Positions 8,126 through 17,287 of a DNA stretch of 64,000 bases are shown piece after piece. The notes under the pieces were generated by a model. The model saw only the letters and a program-made list of their open reading frames with translations. It did not search any database and was not told where the DNA came from. The translations under genes and the position numbers were made by a program. The stretch spans positions 62,001 through 126,000 of the forward strand of contig NZ_OBMT01000001.1 in assembly GCF_900217815.1 (NCBI RefSeq), given 5' to 3'. The stretch's first letter is position 1. The number at the start of each line of letters is the position of its first letter. Source of the DNA: Rhodobacter maris (GTDB lineage: Bacteria > Pseudomonadota > Alphaproteobacteria > Rhodobacterales > Rhodobacteraceae).

Positions 8126-10151
8126 ATCCGCCGCCCTCGGCGGTGAGAAAGCCGCGCCCGTCGCGGATCAGCCGGTCGAGGAGCGGCGCCGGCAGCGGCG
8201 CTCCCTCGGCAATGAGCGCGCGCAACCGTTTGCGCAGGGCCAAAACGCCGATCCGGTCAGCCTCGAACATCGGCCCGCCCCGTTCCGGCGCAATGCCCAG
8301 GGCCGCCACCGCCGCAAGATCGATATCGGAGGCACGATAGGCGCGACCGGTCTGCAGCGCCGCCGCCCCCTCTCCGGCAATCTCGGCAAGCACTCGTGCC
8401 ACGATTTCGGCGGCCGAAAGGCGCGCCGGGGCGGTGATCCCTTCGGCGAGCCGCAACGCCGAGAGCCAGCCCGCTTCGCCCGGGCGCGGCTGCGGGATCT
8501 TGCCGTCCGGATAATCGTAAACGCCAGCACCCGCAGCCCGCCCCGCCCGGCCCGTACCCGCAAGTGCCGCGACAAGCGCCCGGCCCTGCCGCCCCGCCAC
8601 CACAAACCGCGCCTGCACCGTGGCAAGACCCAGCGCATCAAGCCGCGCGAAAGGGCCTTCGGCAAAGCCCCAGCGGGTCAGCGCGGCATCAACTTCGGCC
8701 GGGCTCGCGCCCGCGAGAACCGCCCGCTCCGCCGCCGCGATCCAGGCGACCTCAAGGCGCAACGCAAGCGCCGTGGCGGCGATCACCTGCGTTCCATCGG
8801 CGCGCAGCACGGCCGCAAGCCGCGGCAGCTCTGCAATCTCTGCCGGCCCGCCCGGCCAGATTGCCGCAAACCCCGGGGCGCGATCCAGACCGATCTCCCC
8901 CGGCCCCGGCAGCGCCCCGCTGAGCACAAGGGGCACCGCCGGATCGCGCGCCGCGCGCAACCCGGCAAGCTCGGCCGCATCGGAGGGAACCGCAATCAGG
9001 AGATCGGCGGGCAGGAAATCTTCGGGCGCCGCCACCGGTTCAAGCCGCGCCCAGTCCGCCTCGCGCCGTGCCGCATCGATCCGCCCCGCGGCGAAGGCCG
9101 CCTCCTGCGCCTGGGCCACGGCGATCAGCAAAGCCTCGAGCCGCGGCGCGCTCGAGGCACCGAACTGCACTTCAAGCCCGCGCCCGAGCAGCGCAAGCAA
9201 CTGTCGCTCGGAGGGGTTCCAGAGCGCGAGCCGCGTCACCCGTGCCACCGGTGTCACCGTCGCCGCCGGACCGGCGAGCCCCTGCGCCCGCCGCCTTGCC
9301 CGTGCCAGATGGCGCAGCGCCGCCGAGGCGGTGCCGACGCGCAGATCTTCATAGACCACCGTCTCGACATCAAGCGCCGCCGCAAGCGGCAGCAGCAGCG
9401 CCGCCTCGATCACCTCGATGAGCCGGGCCAGCCAGGCTGCCGGATGCCCCGGCGCAAGGCGCGCCCGCGCCGCGACCAGCGCATCAAGCGCCGGGCCCGC
9501 CGCCTCAAAAGCGGCCTCCTGCGGCAGGAACGGCGCCGCCCCCTCGGCACAACGCAGCGCCTCGGCAAGGGCCGTGGCCTCGATCGTCCCCTCCGAGGCG
9601 AGCGCGTCGCACAGGCCAAGCCGCATCGCCGCTTCCCCCCCGAGCGGGTGCGGGGCAAGGAGCGCCTCAAGCACCGCCGCACCGCCGGCGCGCCGCGCCA
9701 ACCGCACCGTGCCCCCCGCCGCCGGGATCAGGCCCAGCGCCGGTTCGGGAAAGGTGAATTGCGTCGTGGGGAGCGCGAGCCGCAGCGCCGCGGCCTGTGA
9801 GAGCGCAAGCGCGCCGCCCGAGATCCGCCCCGTGAGAACCGCGATCACCGGAACCGGTGCCGCGGCGATGCGCGCACAAAGATCGGCAAGGCCGGGCACG
9901 CCGGAGTTGGTGTCGGCGGGGGCGTAATCCTGCGCCGGATCGGCGGCCGAAGGCCAACCGCCCGCGCCGCCGCGCAACACCACCGCCTGGAGATCGGAGA
10001 GCGCGAAAACCTGCGTCAGCACGGCATCGAGCGCGGCGCGCAACTCGGCATCAAAGCCCCGGTCCGGTTCCGCCGCCTCCCGCGGCCCGCGGCCGCCGAG
10101 ATGGACCAGCGCCATGCCCTCCTGCCGCTGCACCCAGACCCGTCTTTCCAT
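8112..10151 (-). CDS. FadB/FadJ-like enoyl-CoA hydratase/3-hydroxyacyl-CoA dehydrogenase, degenerate
   Basis: A 679-residue protein with the layout of the bifunctional beta-oxidation enzyme: crotonase fold (about 1-200), linker, dehydrogenase-like region (about 290-470) and 3HCDH C-terminal repeats (about 470-670). Crotonase motif FPEPALGLIPAAGG keeps one catalytic Glu, but the position usually Glu in GGGCE reads SGGALA. The dehydrogenase part lacks a GxGxxG nucleotide loop (VTRLALWNPSERQ) and the usual catalytic His-containing HFFNP motif. The architecture is clear but both active sites look impaired, so it is probably a diverged paralogue with a structural or altered role. Function uncertain. 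Confidence 0.75.
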   Translation of the reverse strand: MERRVWVQRQEGMALVHLGGRGPREAAEPDRGFDAELRAALDAVLTQVFALSDLQAVVLRGGAGGWPSAADPAQDYAPADTNSGVPGLADLCARIAAAPVPVIAVLTGRISGGALALSQAAALRLALPTTQFTFPEPALGLIPAAGGTVRLARRAGGAAVLEALLAPHPLGGEAAMRLGLCDALASEGTIEATALAEALRCAEGAAPFLPQEAAFEAAGPALDALVAARARLAPGHPAAWLARLIEVIEAALLLPLAAALDVETVVYEDLRVGTASAALRHLARARRRAQGLAGPAATVTPVARVTRLALWNPSERQLLALLGRGLEVQFGASSAPRLEALLIAVAQAQEAAFAAGRIDAARREADWARLEPVAAPEDFLPADLLIAVPSDAAELAGLRAARDPAVPLVLSGALPGPGEIGLDRAPGFAAIWPGGPAEIAELPRLAAVLRADGTQVIAATALALRLEVAWIAAAERAVLAGASPAEVDAALTRWGFAEGPFARLDALGLATVQARFVVAGRQGRALVAALAGTGRAGRAAGAGVYDYPDGKIPQPRPGEAGWLSALRLAEGITAPARLSAAEIVARVLAEIAGEGAAALQTGRAYRASDIDLAAVAALGIAPERGGPMFEADRIGVLALRKRLRALIAEGAPLPAPLLDRLIRDGRGFLTAEGGGSIAG

Positions 10152-10228
10152 GCCGCCTCCGTTTTGCTCAACTTACGCGGGCACCCCCTGCCCCCGCAAG
10201 GGAAACCCTTGGCAAAACCGTTGCAGTA

Positions 10229-10582
10229 TCAGGATTTATCGGCGCGGCGAGGATCCGCATGGGCAGCACAGAACGGTGTCGCCGGGATCAGGTCGAGCCG
10301 TTCCTCGGAGATCTTCTCGCCACAGCGGGCACAATATCCGTATTCGCCCGCCGCAATCCGCGCGAGCGCCGCCTCGATCATCCGCAACTCGCGACGGGCC
10401 GCGGCGCCGAGGTCTTCGAGCACTTCGTCGGTCTCGCGTTCGGTGGCCATCTCTTCCCAGTCGCGCGAGTCATGCGCTTCGAATTCCCCCGAAATCTGCT
10501 CAAGCCGCGCGGCAAGCTGCGCCTTTCGGGCCAGAAGATCGGCCTGACGGGTTGCGAGAGATGTCACTGCGGCAGAGGTCAT
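10229..10582 (-). CDS. TraR/DksA-family zinc finger protein
   Basis: A 117-residue DksA/TraR-like protein. The start is taken at the ATG at 10582 (GGGAG upstream) rather than the open extension to 10645. A coiled N-terminal part (about 10-80, rich in Ala, Glu, Arg) leads to the zinc finger CARCGEKISEERLDLIP with a final CAAH, giving a C2-C/H type set of ligands. Family members bind RNA polymerase through the secondary channel and alter transcription during the stringent response; this one is shorter than DksA, so a DksA-like modulator role is inferred. Monocistronic. Confidence 0.82.
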   Translation of the reverse strand: MTSAAVTSLATRQADLLARKAQLAARLEQISGEFEAHDSRDWEEMATERETDEVLEDLGAAARRELRMIEAALARIAAGEYGYCARCGEKISEERLDLIPATPFCAAHADPRRADKS

Positions 10583-10670
10583 GGCGTGCTCCCGGATTGG
10601 TCTATCCAAGCACGGCAGGCGCCCCAAAGCCTTGATGCAGGTCAACCGCGCACAAAACGCGGTCTCTGGC

Positions 10671-11960
10671 TCACATGCCCGAACCGATCTTCAGCGACGG
10701 CAGGCCGCCCGCCTCGTCGTCGCCAAGCCCGCCAAGGCCACCAAGACCGCCAAGCCCGCCCATGTCGCCGGTCTCTCCACCAAGCCCGCCCAGGCCCCCG
10801 AGCCCGCCCATGTCGCCAAGGCCGCCGAGCCCGCCCATGTCGGCATCGCCACCGAGCCCCCCGAGCCCGCCCAGCCCCGCAGCCCCCGGTTCTGGGTCAT
10901 AGGCGGGCGAGTCGATGCGATCAAGCGGCCCGCGCGGCGCGGCCACGGCAGGTTTTCCGGCAAACGGGCTCTCGCCCGGTTCGAAGGGTTGCGGCACGAC
11001 CCGGCGCACCTTCGGGGCGCTGCTGTCGAGATCGAACATGCCGCTGCTCTCTTCCTCGCTGAGCCGCACCGCGCGCATGCCACGATGCTGACCAAGGCGT
11101 GCGCCCGACAGGCGACGCTTGCCCGCCCCTTCAAGCGCAAGGTTTTCGAGCGCATCGGCGGGAACCGGCAGGCTCATGCCGGGGCGCAACTGCATCACCG
11201 CAGAAAGCGGCAACGTGACCCGGTGGAGAACCGCGTCGATCAGGGCCGGGGCGCCCAGAACGGAGGTTTCCAGCCGTGCATGCCATTCCGCCTCGTCATT
11301 GGCGGGGCCTGCGGCCGTGCCGTCTTCGCTGCTGCTGCCCGGCAGGCGCCGCAGGGCCTGCCCCCGTCCGTTCACCGGCACGGCCCAGAGAAGCTTGCCA
11401 GTGCGCTCGAACCCGGCGCCAAAAGCGAGATCGAGCTGCCAGAGCCTGTAGCCCATGTCCTCAAGCAGAAGGCCGAGCGGGCGCGGATCGTCGAGATAGG
11501 AGGCGTAACGGAACCCGCCCGCCCAAACCACAGCCTCGGTCTCGGCCAGAGTTTCCTCAATCATCCCCAGTACCGCATCGAGATAATCGACCACCATCGA
11601 AGCATCGATCCGGGTGGGCTTGCGCGCGGGCGGTGCGGTTTTGGCAAGATTGCCCATCGTCTGCACCTCGATCAGCACCGAAAGCGTCTCGGGCGGCAGC
11701 GCGATGATTCCCAGCCCTTCCTCCGGGCCTTCGATGATTGCGATGAGCGAGAGCGGTTCGAGCGCCTCGGGCAGATCGGCGAGGGTGCGGCGGCTCTCGG
11801 TAATGCCAACGGTTTGTACCGGAAGGGTAAACATGTCCTGCGCGACTTTCGAGACCGCCTGGACGATCGCCCGTTCGGCCGTCAGCGGAGAGCCGTCGGA
11901 CGCGGGCCGCCCCGCCTCCGCCTTGCGTCGCATCACTGTCTGAAGCCGTTCGTCCGTCAT
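10671..11960 (-). CDS. FliM/FliN-like (SpoA domain) protein with Gly-Leu repeat tail
   Basis: A 429-residue protein resembling the flagellar switch component FliM. The middle region (about 35-200) has the CheC/FliM-like stretch RKPTRIDASMVVDYLDAVLG, and the SpoA domain (about 245-310) has LPLSAVMQLRPGMSLPVPAD. The last 65 residues are a low-complexity tail of GGLGGLG units with a few Asp/Met breaks, seen in DNA as repeats over 10690-10890. The start at 11960 is the first ATG with a GAGGG nearby; upstream frame lacks conservation. It stands outside any flagellar cluster here. A flagellar C-ring role is inferred; the Gly-Leu tail is not part of classical FliM. Confidence 0.75.
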   Translation of the reverse strand: MTDERLQTVMRRKAEAGRPASDGSPLTAERAIVQAVSKVAQDMFTLPVQTVGITESRRTLADLPEALEPLSLIAIIEGPEEGLGIIALPPETLSVLIEVQTMGNLAKTAPPARKPTRIDASMVVDYLDAVLGMIEETLAETEAVVWAGGFRYASYLDDPRPLGLLLEDMGYRLWQLDLAFGAGFERTGKLLWAVPVNGRGQALRRLPGSSSEDGTAAGPANDEAEWHARLETSVLGAPALIDAVLHRVTLPLSAVMQLRPGMSLPVPADALENLALEGAGKRRLSGARLGQHRGMRAVRLSEEESSGMFDLDSSAPKVRRVVPQPFEPGESPFAGKPAVAAPRGPLDRIDSPAYDPEPGAAGLGGLGGLGGDADMGGLGGLGDMGGLGGLGGLGGETGDMGGLGGLGGLGGLGDDEAGGLPSLKIGSGM

Positions 11961-12062
11961 GCCCTCAAGCCGCCCGCTACCCGATCCAACGGTCAAGGAA
12001 TCGCAGATCAAGGTTTACAAATGGTTGATAGGATCAGGAAATTCTTCACACTTTTCAGTTGT

Positions 12063-14759
12063 TCAGCCGGCCCGGCCCGGCTCGTCGCCGCGCCGGCGGA
12101 GCGGCAGGACGATGCGGAAAGCCGCGCCCCCCTGCCCCGGCAGATAGTCGATCGTACCGCCAAGGTTTGCCATGATCTCGCGGCAGATCGCGAGGCCGAG
12201 CCCGGCCCCGCCCGCTTTCGACGTATCGGTGAGCCGCGCGAATTTCTCGAAAATCAGCCCCTGCTGCGCCTTCGGGATGCCCGCACCATTGTCGATGAAG
12301 TCGATCTGCACCCGGTTCTTGCGCCGCTTCACCTCGATGCGCAGCACCGCCGCCTCGGCATCACAGTACTTTCGCGCATTCGCGATCAGGTTGATGAACA
12401 CCTGCACCAGCCGGTCGGTATCGGTGAACACCGCCATATGTTCGGTCGGAAAATCGCGCTCGAAGCGGAACGCGCGCTCGGGCCGGGTGGAAGAGGCGGC
12501 ATGGGCGGCGCGGTTGATCAGGTCATGCAGGTTCGCGACGGAGATATTGAGGTCGACCTTGCGGTTCTCGAGCACGGCAAGGTCGATCAGATCATCGAGG
12601 AGCCGGGTGAGCCTGCGCGCCTCTTCGTGAATGATTTCAGCATATTGGGCGCGGACAGGCTCGGGCAGATCGGGCTCCATCAGGATCTCGGAGAAGGCGC
12701 GGATCGAGGTCATCGGCGTGCGCAGCTCGTGGCTGATCTGGCCGAGGAACGCGTCCTTCTGCACCGAGAGCGAGGTGAGCTTTTCGTTCGCAGCGCGCAG
12801 CGCGCGGGCGGTGCGGGCCAGCTCATCCGATTGCGCCTCAAGCTGGGCGGAATATTCCTTGATCTCCTGCGCCTCGTTCGCCACCGCGATCAGATCCTGC
12901 ACGCTGACCGCCGCACCGCCGATGAGTTGCGAGATCATCGCATGGGCCGTGGCGGCGCCAACCGAGCCTGCGAGCTTGCGCTCCAATGCGGCGAGAAAAT
13001 CGGGCGTGGGGTCGGGCAGGAAGCCGCGTATCCCCTGCCCCGCCGCCTGCGCCTGAAAGAAGAGCTGCGCCTCCTGCGCGCCGAGGATGCGCTGCGCCAT
13101 CGACAGCAGATCCTCCGCTTCCGCCTGCCCGCGCGACCAGCCGCGCGCGCCCGAACGCCCCTCGAACACATTGACAAAGGCCACACCTTGCAGCCGCTCC
13201 ACCGGGCCGGGGAAGGAGAGCATGGAAAGGATCAGGAATGCCAAGGTGTTGAGCATCAGGCTCCAGACCAGCGCATGGATCAGCGGGTCGAGCCCCTCGA
13301 TCCCGAACAGCGCCTGCGGCCTCAGCCAGCCAAGACCGAACGGGCCCTCGTCCATCATATGTGCCGACATGAGCCCGGTCTCGCCAACCGAGGGCAAAAA
13401 GAGCGCATAGAGCCAGATCGCGAATCCGATGATGAGGCCCGCCGCGGCGCCGGTATGGGTGGCGCCGCGCCAGAAGATGCCACCGATCAGCGCGGGCAAC
13501 ACCTGTGCGGCACCGATGAAGGCGATGAAGCCGATCGAGGCCAGCGCCTCGGAGCCGCCCGAAAGCCGGTAATAGCCATAGCCCATCGCCAGCACCGCGG
13601 CGATGGAGAGGCGCCGGCTCGTGAGCACGAGGCCGCGCACGTCACCGCGTTCGGCCGGGCCGCGCGAGAGCGCGAGCCAGAGCGGCGTGACGATATGGTT
13701 CGAGACCATGGTCGAGAGCGCGATCGCCGCGACGATCACCATCGAGGTCGCGGAGGAGAAGCCGCCGAGAAAGGCCAGAAGCGCGAGCCGCCCCCAGCCC
13801 TCGGAGAGCGGCAGCGTGAGCACGAAGAGGTCGGGGTTCGCGCCCGGCGCCGCGCGCTCGAGGCCCACCACCGCAATCGGCACGACGAAGAGGCTCATCA
13901 GCAGCAGATAGGCCGGGAAGGCCCAGCTTGCGGTGACGAGGTGGCGCTCGTCGGTGTTTTCCACCACCAGAACCTGAAACATCCGCGGCAGGGTGAGCAC
14001 TGCGGCGGCGGATACGAAGGTGAACCCGGCAAAGCGACCCGGCTCCAGTTGCCAGGTGGCGAGCGTGGAGGCATCGATCCGAGCGAGCATGTCGCCCACG
14101 CCATCGGCCAGCCCCCAGACCACCCAGATACCCACCGCGACCAGCGCCACGAGCTTGACGATCGCTTCCAGCGCCACCGCGGTGACAACGCCGTGATGCC
14201 GCTCGTTCGCATCAAGGTTGCGGGTGCCGAAGAGGATGGTGAAGAGCGCGAGCCCGCCCGCGATCCAGAGCGCCGCGGCGGACTGGTTCGGGAGTTCCCA
14301 GAACTGCGGCGTATCGGCGGCAAACACGCCAAAGCTCAGCGTCACCGACTGCAATTGCAGCGCGATATAGGGCGTGGAGGCCGCGACCGCCATCAGCGTG
14401 ACGATCACGCCGAGCAGGTTCGACTTGCCGTAACGGCTTGAAATCAAATCCGCAATCGAGGTGACACGCTGGGTTCGCCCGATCCGCACCAGCTTGCGCA
14501 ATACCCACCACCAGCCGATGAAGACAAGCGTCGGCCCGAGATAGATGGTGAGGAATTCGAGCCCCGAACGTGCGGCCGAGCCCACGGCGCCGTAAAATGT
14601 CCAGGCGGTGCAGTAGATCGAGAGCGAGAGCGTATAGACCCAGGGGCTGTAGAGAAACCGAAGGCGGCCCCGCCGGGCGCGGCGTTCTGCGATGAAGGCG
14701 ACGAGAAAGAGAAACAGCACATAGACGAGCGAGACCGCGACAAGCGTGTTGAAGGGCAT
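12063..14759 (-). CDS. Sodium:solute symporter-fused sensor histidine kinase
   Basis: An 898-residue hybrid of transporter and kinase. The first 500 residues are a PutP/SSS-type membrane domain with about 12 to 13 hydrophobic helices. A helical linker (about 610-665) leads to a HisKA domain with phospho-acceptor His677 in QISHELRTPM, then an HATPase domain with NLIANARKY, DNGAGIP and GAGLGLAI. Related CbrA-like kinases sense nutrient supply through the transporter domain. It follows a small membrane gene and a single-domain receiver gene in the same minus-strand operon (gaps of 3 bases and an overlap), so it very likely phosphorylates that receiver. Confidence 0.93.
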   Translation of the reverse strand: MPFNTLVAVSLVYVLFLFLVAFIAERRARRGRLRFLYSPWVYTLSLSIYCTAWTFYGAVGSAARSGLEFLTIYLGPTLVFIGWWWVLRKLVRIGRTQRVTSIADLISSRYGKSNLLGVIVTLMAVAASTPYIALQLQSVTLSFGVFAADTPQFWELPNQSAAALWIAGGLALFTILFGTRNLDANERHHGVVTAVALEAIVKLVALVAVGIWVVWGLADGVGDMLARIDASTLATWQLEPGRFAGFTFVSAAAVLTLPRMFQVLVVENTDERHLVTASWAFPAYLLLMSLFVVPIAVVGLERAAPGANPDLFVLTLPLSEGWGRLALLAFLGGFSSATSMVIVAAIALSTMVSNHIVTPLWLALSRGPAERGDVRGLVLTSRRLSIAAVLAMGYGYYRLSGGSEALASIGFIAFIGAAQVLPALIGGIFWRGATHTGAAAGLIIGFAIWLYALFLPSVGETGLMSAHMMDEGPFGLGWLRPQALFGIEGLDPLIHALVWSLMLNTLAFLILSMLSFPGPVERLQGVAFVNVFEGRSGARGWSRGQAEAEDLLSMAQRILGAQEAQLFFQAQAAGQGIRGFLPDPTPDFLAALERKLAGSVGAATAHAMISQLIGGAAVSVQDLIAVANEAQEIKEYSAQLEAQSDELARTARALRAANEKLTSLSVQKDAFLGQISHELRTPMTSIRAFSEILMEPDLPEPVRAQYAEIIHEEARRLTRLLDDLIDLAVLENRKVDLNISVANLHDLINRAAHAASSTRPERAFRFERDFPTEHMAVFTDTDRLVQVFINLIANARKYCDAEAAVLRIEVKRRKNRVQIDFIDNGAGIPKAQQGLIFEKFARLTDTSKAGGAGLGLAICREIMANLGGTIDYLPGQGGAAFRIVLPLRRRGDEPGRAG

Positions 14760-14762
14760 CGT

Positions 14763-15056
14763 CTAAGCTTCTCCGCGCGTCGCGGGCACGCTGCCCTCGG
14801 CCTCGTCCTCGGCATCGAGCGCGGGGGCAAGGCCGCGGGCAAGCGCCCCGGCGAGCCCGATCAGCACCGCCCAGGTGCCGAAGAAATAGATCAACGCGGA
14901 AGCGGTTTCCGCACGGCCCGCATCCGCCGGATGCCAGAGCCCCGGCAGGAAGATCAGCACGACCCCGAGGATCGGCAGGAGCCGCGCCGCATCCATGAGA
15001 CGATGGCGCCGGTACGAGCGGCGCGCAAGGAACAGCGGCGTCGCCTTGCGCGCCAT
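14763..15056 (-). CDS. Small membrane protein between receiver and kinase genes
   Basis: A 97-residue protein with two hydrophobic helices (LLPILGVVLIFLPGLWH at about 26-42 and SALIYFFGTWAVLIGLAGAL at about 53-72) and an acidic C-terminal tail. It begins within the stop of the receiver gene and ends 3 bases before the kinase start, so all three are co-translated. No named family recognised. Context suggests an accessory subunit of the transporter-kinase, for instance a partner of its membrane domain; this is inference only. Confidence 0.75.
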   Translation of the reverse strand: MARKATPLFLARRSYRRHRLMDAARLLPILGVVLIFLPGLWHPADAGRAETASALIYFFGTWAVLIGLAGALARGLAPALDAEDEAEGSVPATRGEA

Positions 15057-15463
15057 CAGCGGTGGGGTCCGGTAGCGGGCCCCGTCGCGGGCTCGGCCCC
15101 CGCCATCGCTTCGAGCGCGGCGAGAAGATCGGCATTGGCGAAGGGCTTGGCAAGAAAGGCGGTGGCGCCCGCGGCGGTCGCCGCCTCCCGGTCGCGGCCC
15201 TGACCGCGTGCGGTAAGCATCAGCACCGGCGTTGCGGAAAGTGCCGCATCGGCGCGCAATTCGGCCAGGATTTCAAGACCGGAACGCCCGGGCAGCATCA
15301 GATCGAGGATCACTGCGGCGGGCCGCTCCTCGCAGATCCGCGCGATCGCCTGGCTCCCGGAGGGCTCGACCGCCACCCCCCAGCCCGCACGCGTGAGAAT
15401 GAACCGGATCGCCTCAGCGATGTTCGGCTCGTCCTCGACCAGCAACACCTGCTTGTGTGTCAT
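15056..15463 (-). CDS. Single-domain response regulator
   Basis: A 135-residue CheY-like receiver: acidic pocket VEDEPN, phospho-acceptor Asp54 in VILDLMLPGRSG, Thr in MLTAR and the conserved Lys in LAKPF. No output domain follows, only a short Ala/Pro/Gly tail. As first gene of the operon with the transporter-fused kinase it is the likely phosphorylation target; it must act through protein contact or a phosphorelay. Confidence 0.92.
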   Translation of the reverse strand: MTHKQVLLVEDEPNIAEAIRFILTRAGWGVAVEPSGSQAIARICEERPAAVILDLMLPGRSGLEILAELRADAALSATPVLMLTARGQGRDREAATAAGATAFLAKPFANADLLAALEAMAGAEPATGPATGPHR

Positions 15464-15545
15464 CGCTCCGCCTCCCCCGCGTCATTCTATTCACGCTTGC
15501 CCCCGCGCTGTCAAACGCGGCGCTCTCAAACGCACGCGGCAAGGC

Positions 15546-16874
15546 TCAGCGCAGCGCCATCAACGAGGGCTCGCGCCGCCCCGGGCAGGCACCGCGCGGG
15601 CAGACCCGGCAGGAGGTGCCCACCGAACGCGCGGGGGCTCCGTCGGCCTGCGCCTTGGCCGGGGTGATCAGCATCATCGCCTCCATCAGCACCGGCCCGT
15701 CGAAGCTGCTGCCGGTTTTGGGCGCCGCAAAGGCATAGGTGAGAAAGCGTTGCGGCAGCCGCCCGGCCATGTCGAGCGTGACACGCAAGGGCTGCATTGG
15801 TCGGCTCAAAGCCTCGTAGAGCGGCCAGAGCGGGCATCCCGCCGCCGAGCGCGGCAGGGCAAACCCCGGCAGCGGGCGGCGCAGGACAAGCGTGCCCGAG
15901 GCATCGCAAACCACAAGCCCGAAAGGCGGCACGCCGGAAAGCCCCTCGGGCAGCGTGGCGAGGCGACGAAACACGACGGGCAGCGGCCGGTCGAACCGTT
16001 GCGCAAGGCGCCCGGGGTCGGGGCCAAGCTCTGCGAGCGCGGCCAGAAATGGCTTGAGCGGGAGCGCGCGGGTATCGGCGCGCAATTGCGCAAGATACCC
16101 CCGGGCAAGCTCGCGCGCCGCCGAGGCGGCGAGTTCGGGCGCACGGGCAATCAGTTCCTCGGGCTCGGGCGGGTCCGGCCGTTCGAATGCGCTCAGATGC
16201 CAGCTCTGCCCGGCCAGCCAGGCCTCAAGCTGTTCCTGCGGCGCCGTCGGCCCGGCCTCTTCCGCTTCGATCCCGTCGAGATAGGCGACAAGCCCCTCGG
16301 CAGCCGCGGAAAGCCGACGGCTCTCCCCCGCGATCATCGCCAGAAAGCGCGCCTGCCACTCCGGCTCGATATCGGGCGTCTCCGCGAGAATCGCGGCGCT
16401 CGAACGCAACGAGGTCACGGCAGAAAGCACCTCATGCAGCCCGTCGAGCAGGAACGGATCCTGCGCCATGCGTTCGGAATAGGTCTCGACCACGCGCTCG
16501 AGCGCCGCCACCCGGCCTTGCCGCGCCGCAAGCACCCGCGCCCAGGCGGGAAACCGGCCGACGAATTCCTCGATCCGTTCCAGCTCGGCCAGATCGGCCT
16601 GTGCTGGCCCCTCGGCACCGGAACTGCCGGCCGAAGCCTCCCGCAATGCCTCGAACAGGGCGCTTTCCGCGCCCTCAGAAAGCGCCTCGGGCACGACGCC
16701 GAGCGCTGTTGCGAAACGGTCCAGGAGCGACTCGCCAACACGACGGCGGTTGTGTTCGATCAGGTTGAGATAGGCGGCGGAAATGCCGACCTCGCGGGCA
16801 AGCTCCGCCTGACGCAGTTTCAGCGCCAGCCGCCGCTCGCGTATCCTCGTGCCGGTCAGTGCCGAACGGGCCAT
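15546..16874 (-). CDS. XRE-family regulator with DUF2083-type C-terminus (short-chain acyl-CoA regulator type)
   Basis: A 442-residue transcription factor. The N-terminal helix-turn-helix (about 8-62) includes LRQAELAREVGISAAYLNLIE. A long central region is followed by a C-terminal part with the cysteine motif CRVCPRGACPGR near the end, typical of the DUF2083 group that includes PrpR/RamB and acyl-CoA-responsive regulators such as MccR. In those proteins the C-terminal part senses short-chain acyl-CoA and controls propionate or acetate metabolism; that ligand is inferred here. Autonomously transcribed, with an 80-base gap to the receiver gene downstream. Confidence 0.82.
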   Translation of the reverse strand: MARSALTGTRIRERRLALKLRQAELAREVGISAAYLNLIEHNRRRVGESLLDRFATALGVVPEALSEGAESALFEALREASAGSSGAEGPAQADLAELERIEEFVGRFPAWARVLAARQGRVAALERVVETYSERMAQDPFLLDGLHEVLSAVTSLRSSAAILAETPDIEPEWQARFLAMIAGESRRLSAAAEGLVAYLDGIEAEEAGPTAPQEQLEAWLAGQSWHLSAFERPDPPEPEELIARAPELAASAARELARGYLAQLRADTRALPLKPFLAALAELGPDPGRLAQRFDRPLPVVFRRLATLPEGLSGVPPFGLVVCDASGTLVLRRPLPGFALPRSAAGCPLWPLYEALSRPMQPLRVTLDMAGRLPQRFLTYAFAAPKTGSSFDGPVLMEAMMLITPAKAQADGAPARSVGTSCRVCPRGACPGRREPSLMALR

Positions 16875-17031
16875 TCCCCCTCCCCCGGCGATCCCGGGAG
16901 GAATTTACAACCAGATCACGGAGAACAAAAGTCTTTTACAGATGCTTTGCAGCCGCCAGGGCGCCTGCCTGAGGGCAGAAGAAAGGGCCACGGCCGGAGC
17001 CCCGGCACGTGGCCCTCCCCGCCGGGCTAGG

Positions 17032-17187
17032 TCAGCAGGGGTTGTCGACCACAACGCTCGACATCGTCGAAAGATCTTCAACCCCGCCTTCGCACTGGGT
17101 GACGGGCTTGGCGCAACCGGCCAGAGCCGCACAGAGCAGCAGGGCCGTCAGGGTGATGGGCAGGGCGGGTTTCGTGTGACGGCTCAT
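17032..17187 (-). CDS. Small lipoprotein
   Basis: A 51-residue lipoprotein, too short for most gene finders. The ATG at 17185-17187 is preceded by CGGAGGAA at ideal spacing. A short basic start, a hydrophobic stretch (LTALLLCAALAG) and lipobox LAGC place the lipidated Cys at residue 25. The mature peptide has about 27 residues with two further cysteines (one at the very end), which could form a disulfide. Function unknown; membrane anchoring is inferred from the lipobox. Confidence 0.72.
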   Translation of the reverse strand: MSRHTKPALPITLTALLLCAALAGCAKPVTQCEGGVEDLSTMSSVVVDNPC

Positions 17188-17287
17188 GACGTTTCCTCCG
17201 GGCGTCGTGGTCTTTACTCGAGACCTATGAACTATGCAGTTCAGAAGTCTCGCATGCGCCCTGATCCGGGTCAAGATTCTCCCAACG

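Noticed and set aside
10581-14441. A 1286-codon open frame on the plus strand
   Set aside because: It lies opposite the FliM-like and transporter-kinase genes and has a repetitive Arg/His-rich composition typical of a high-GC antisense frame, with no recognised domain.
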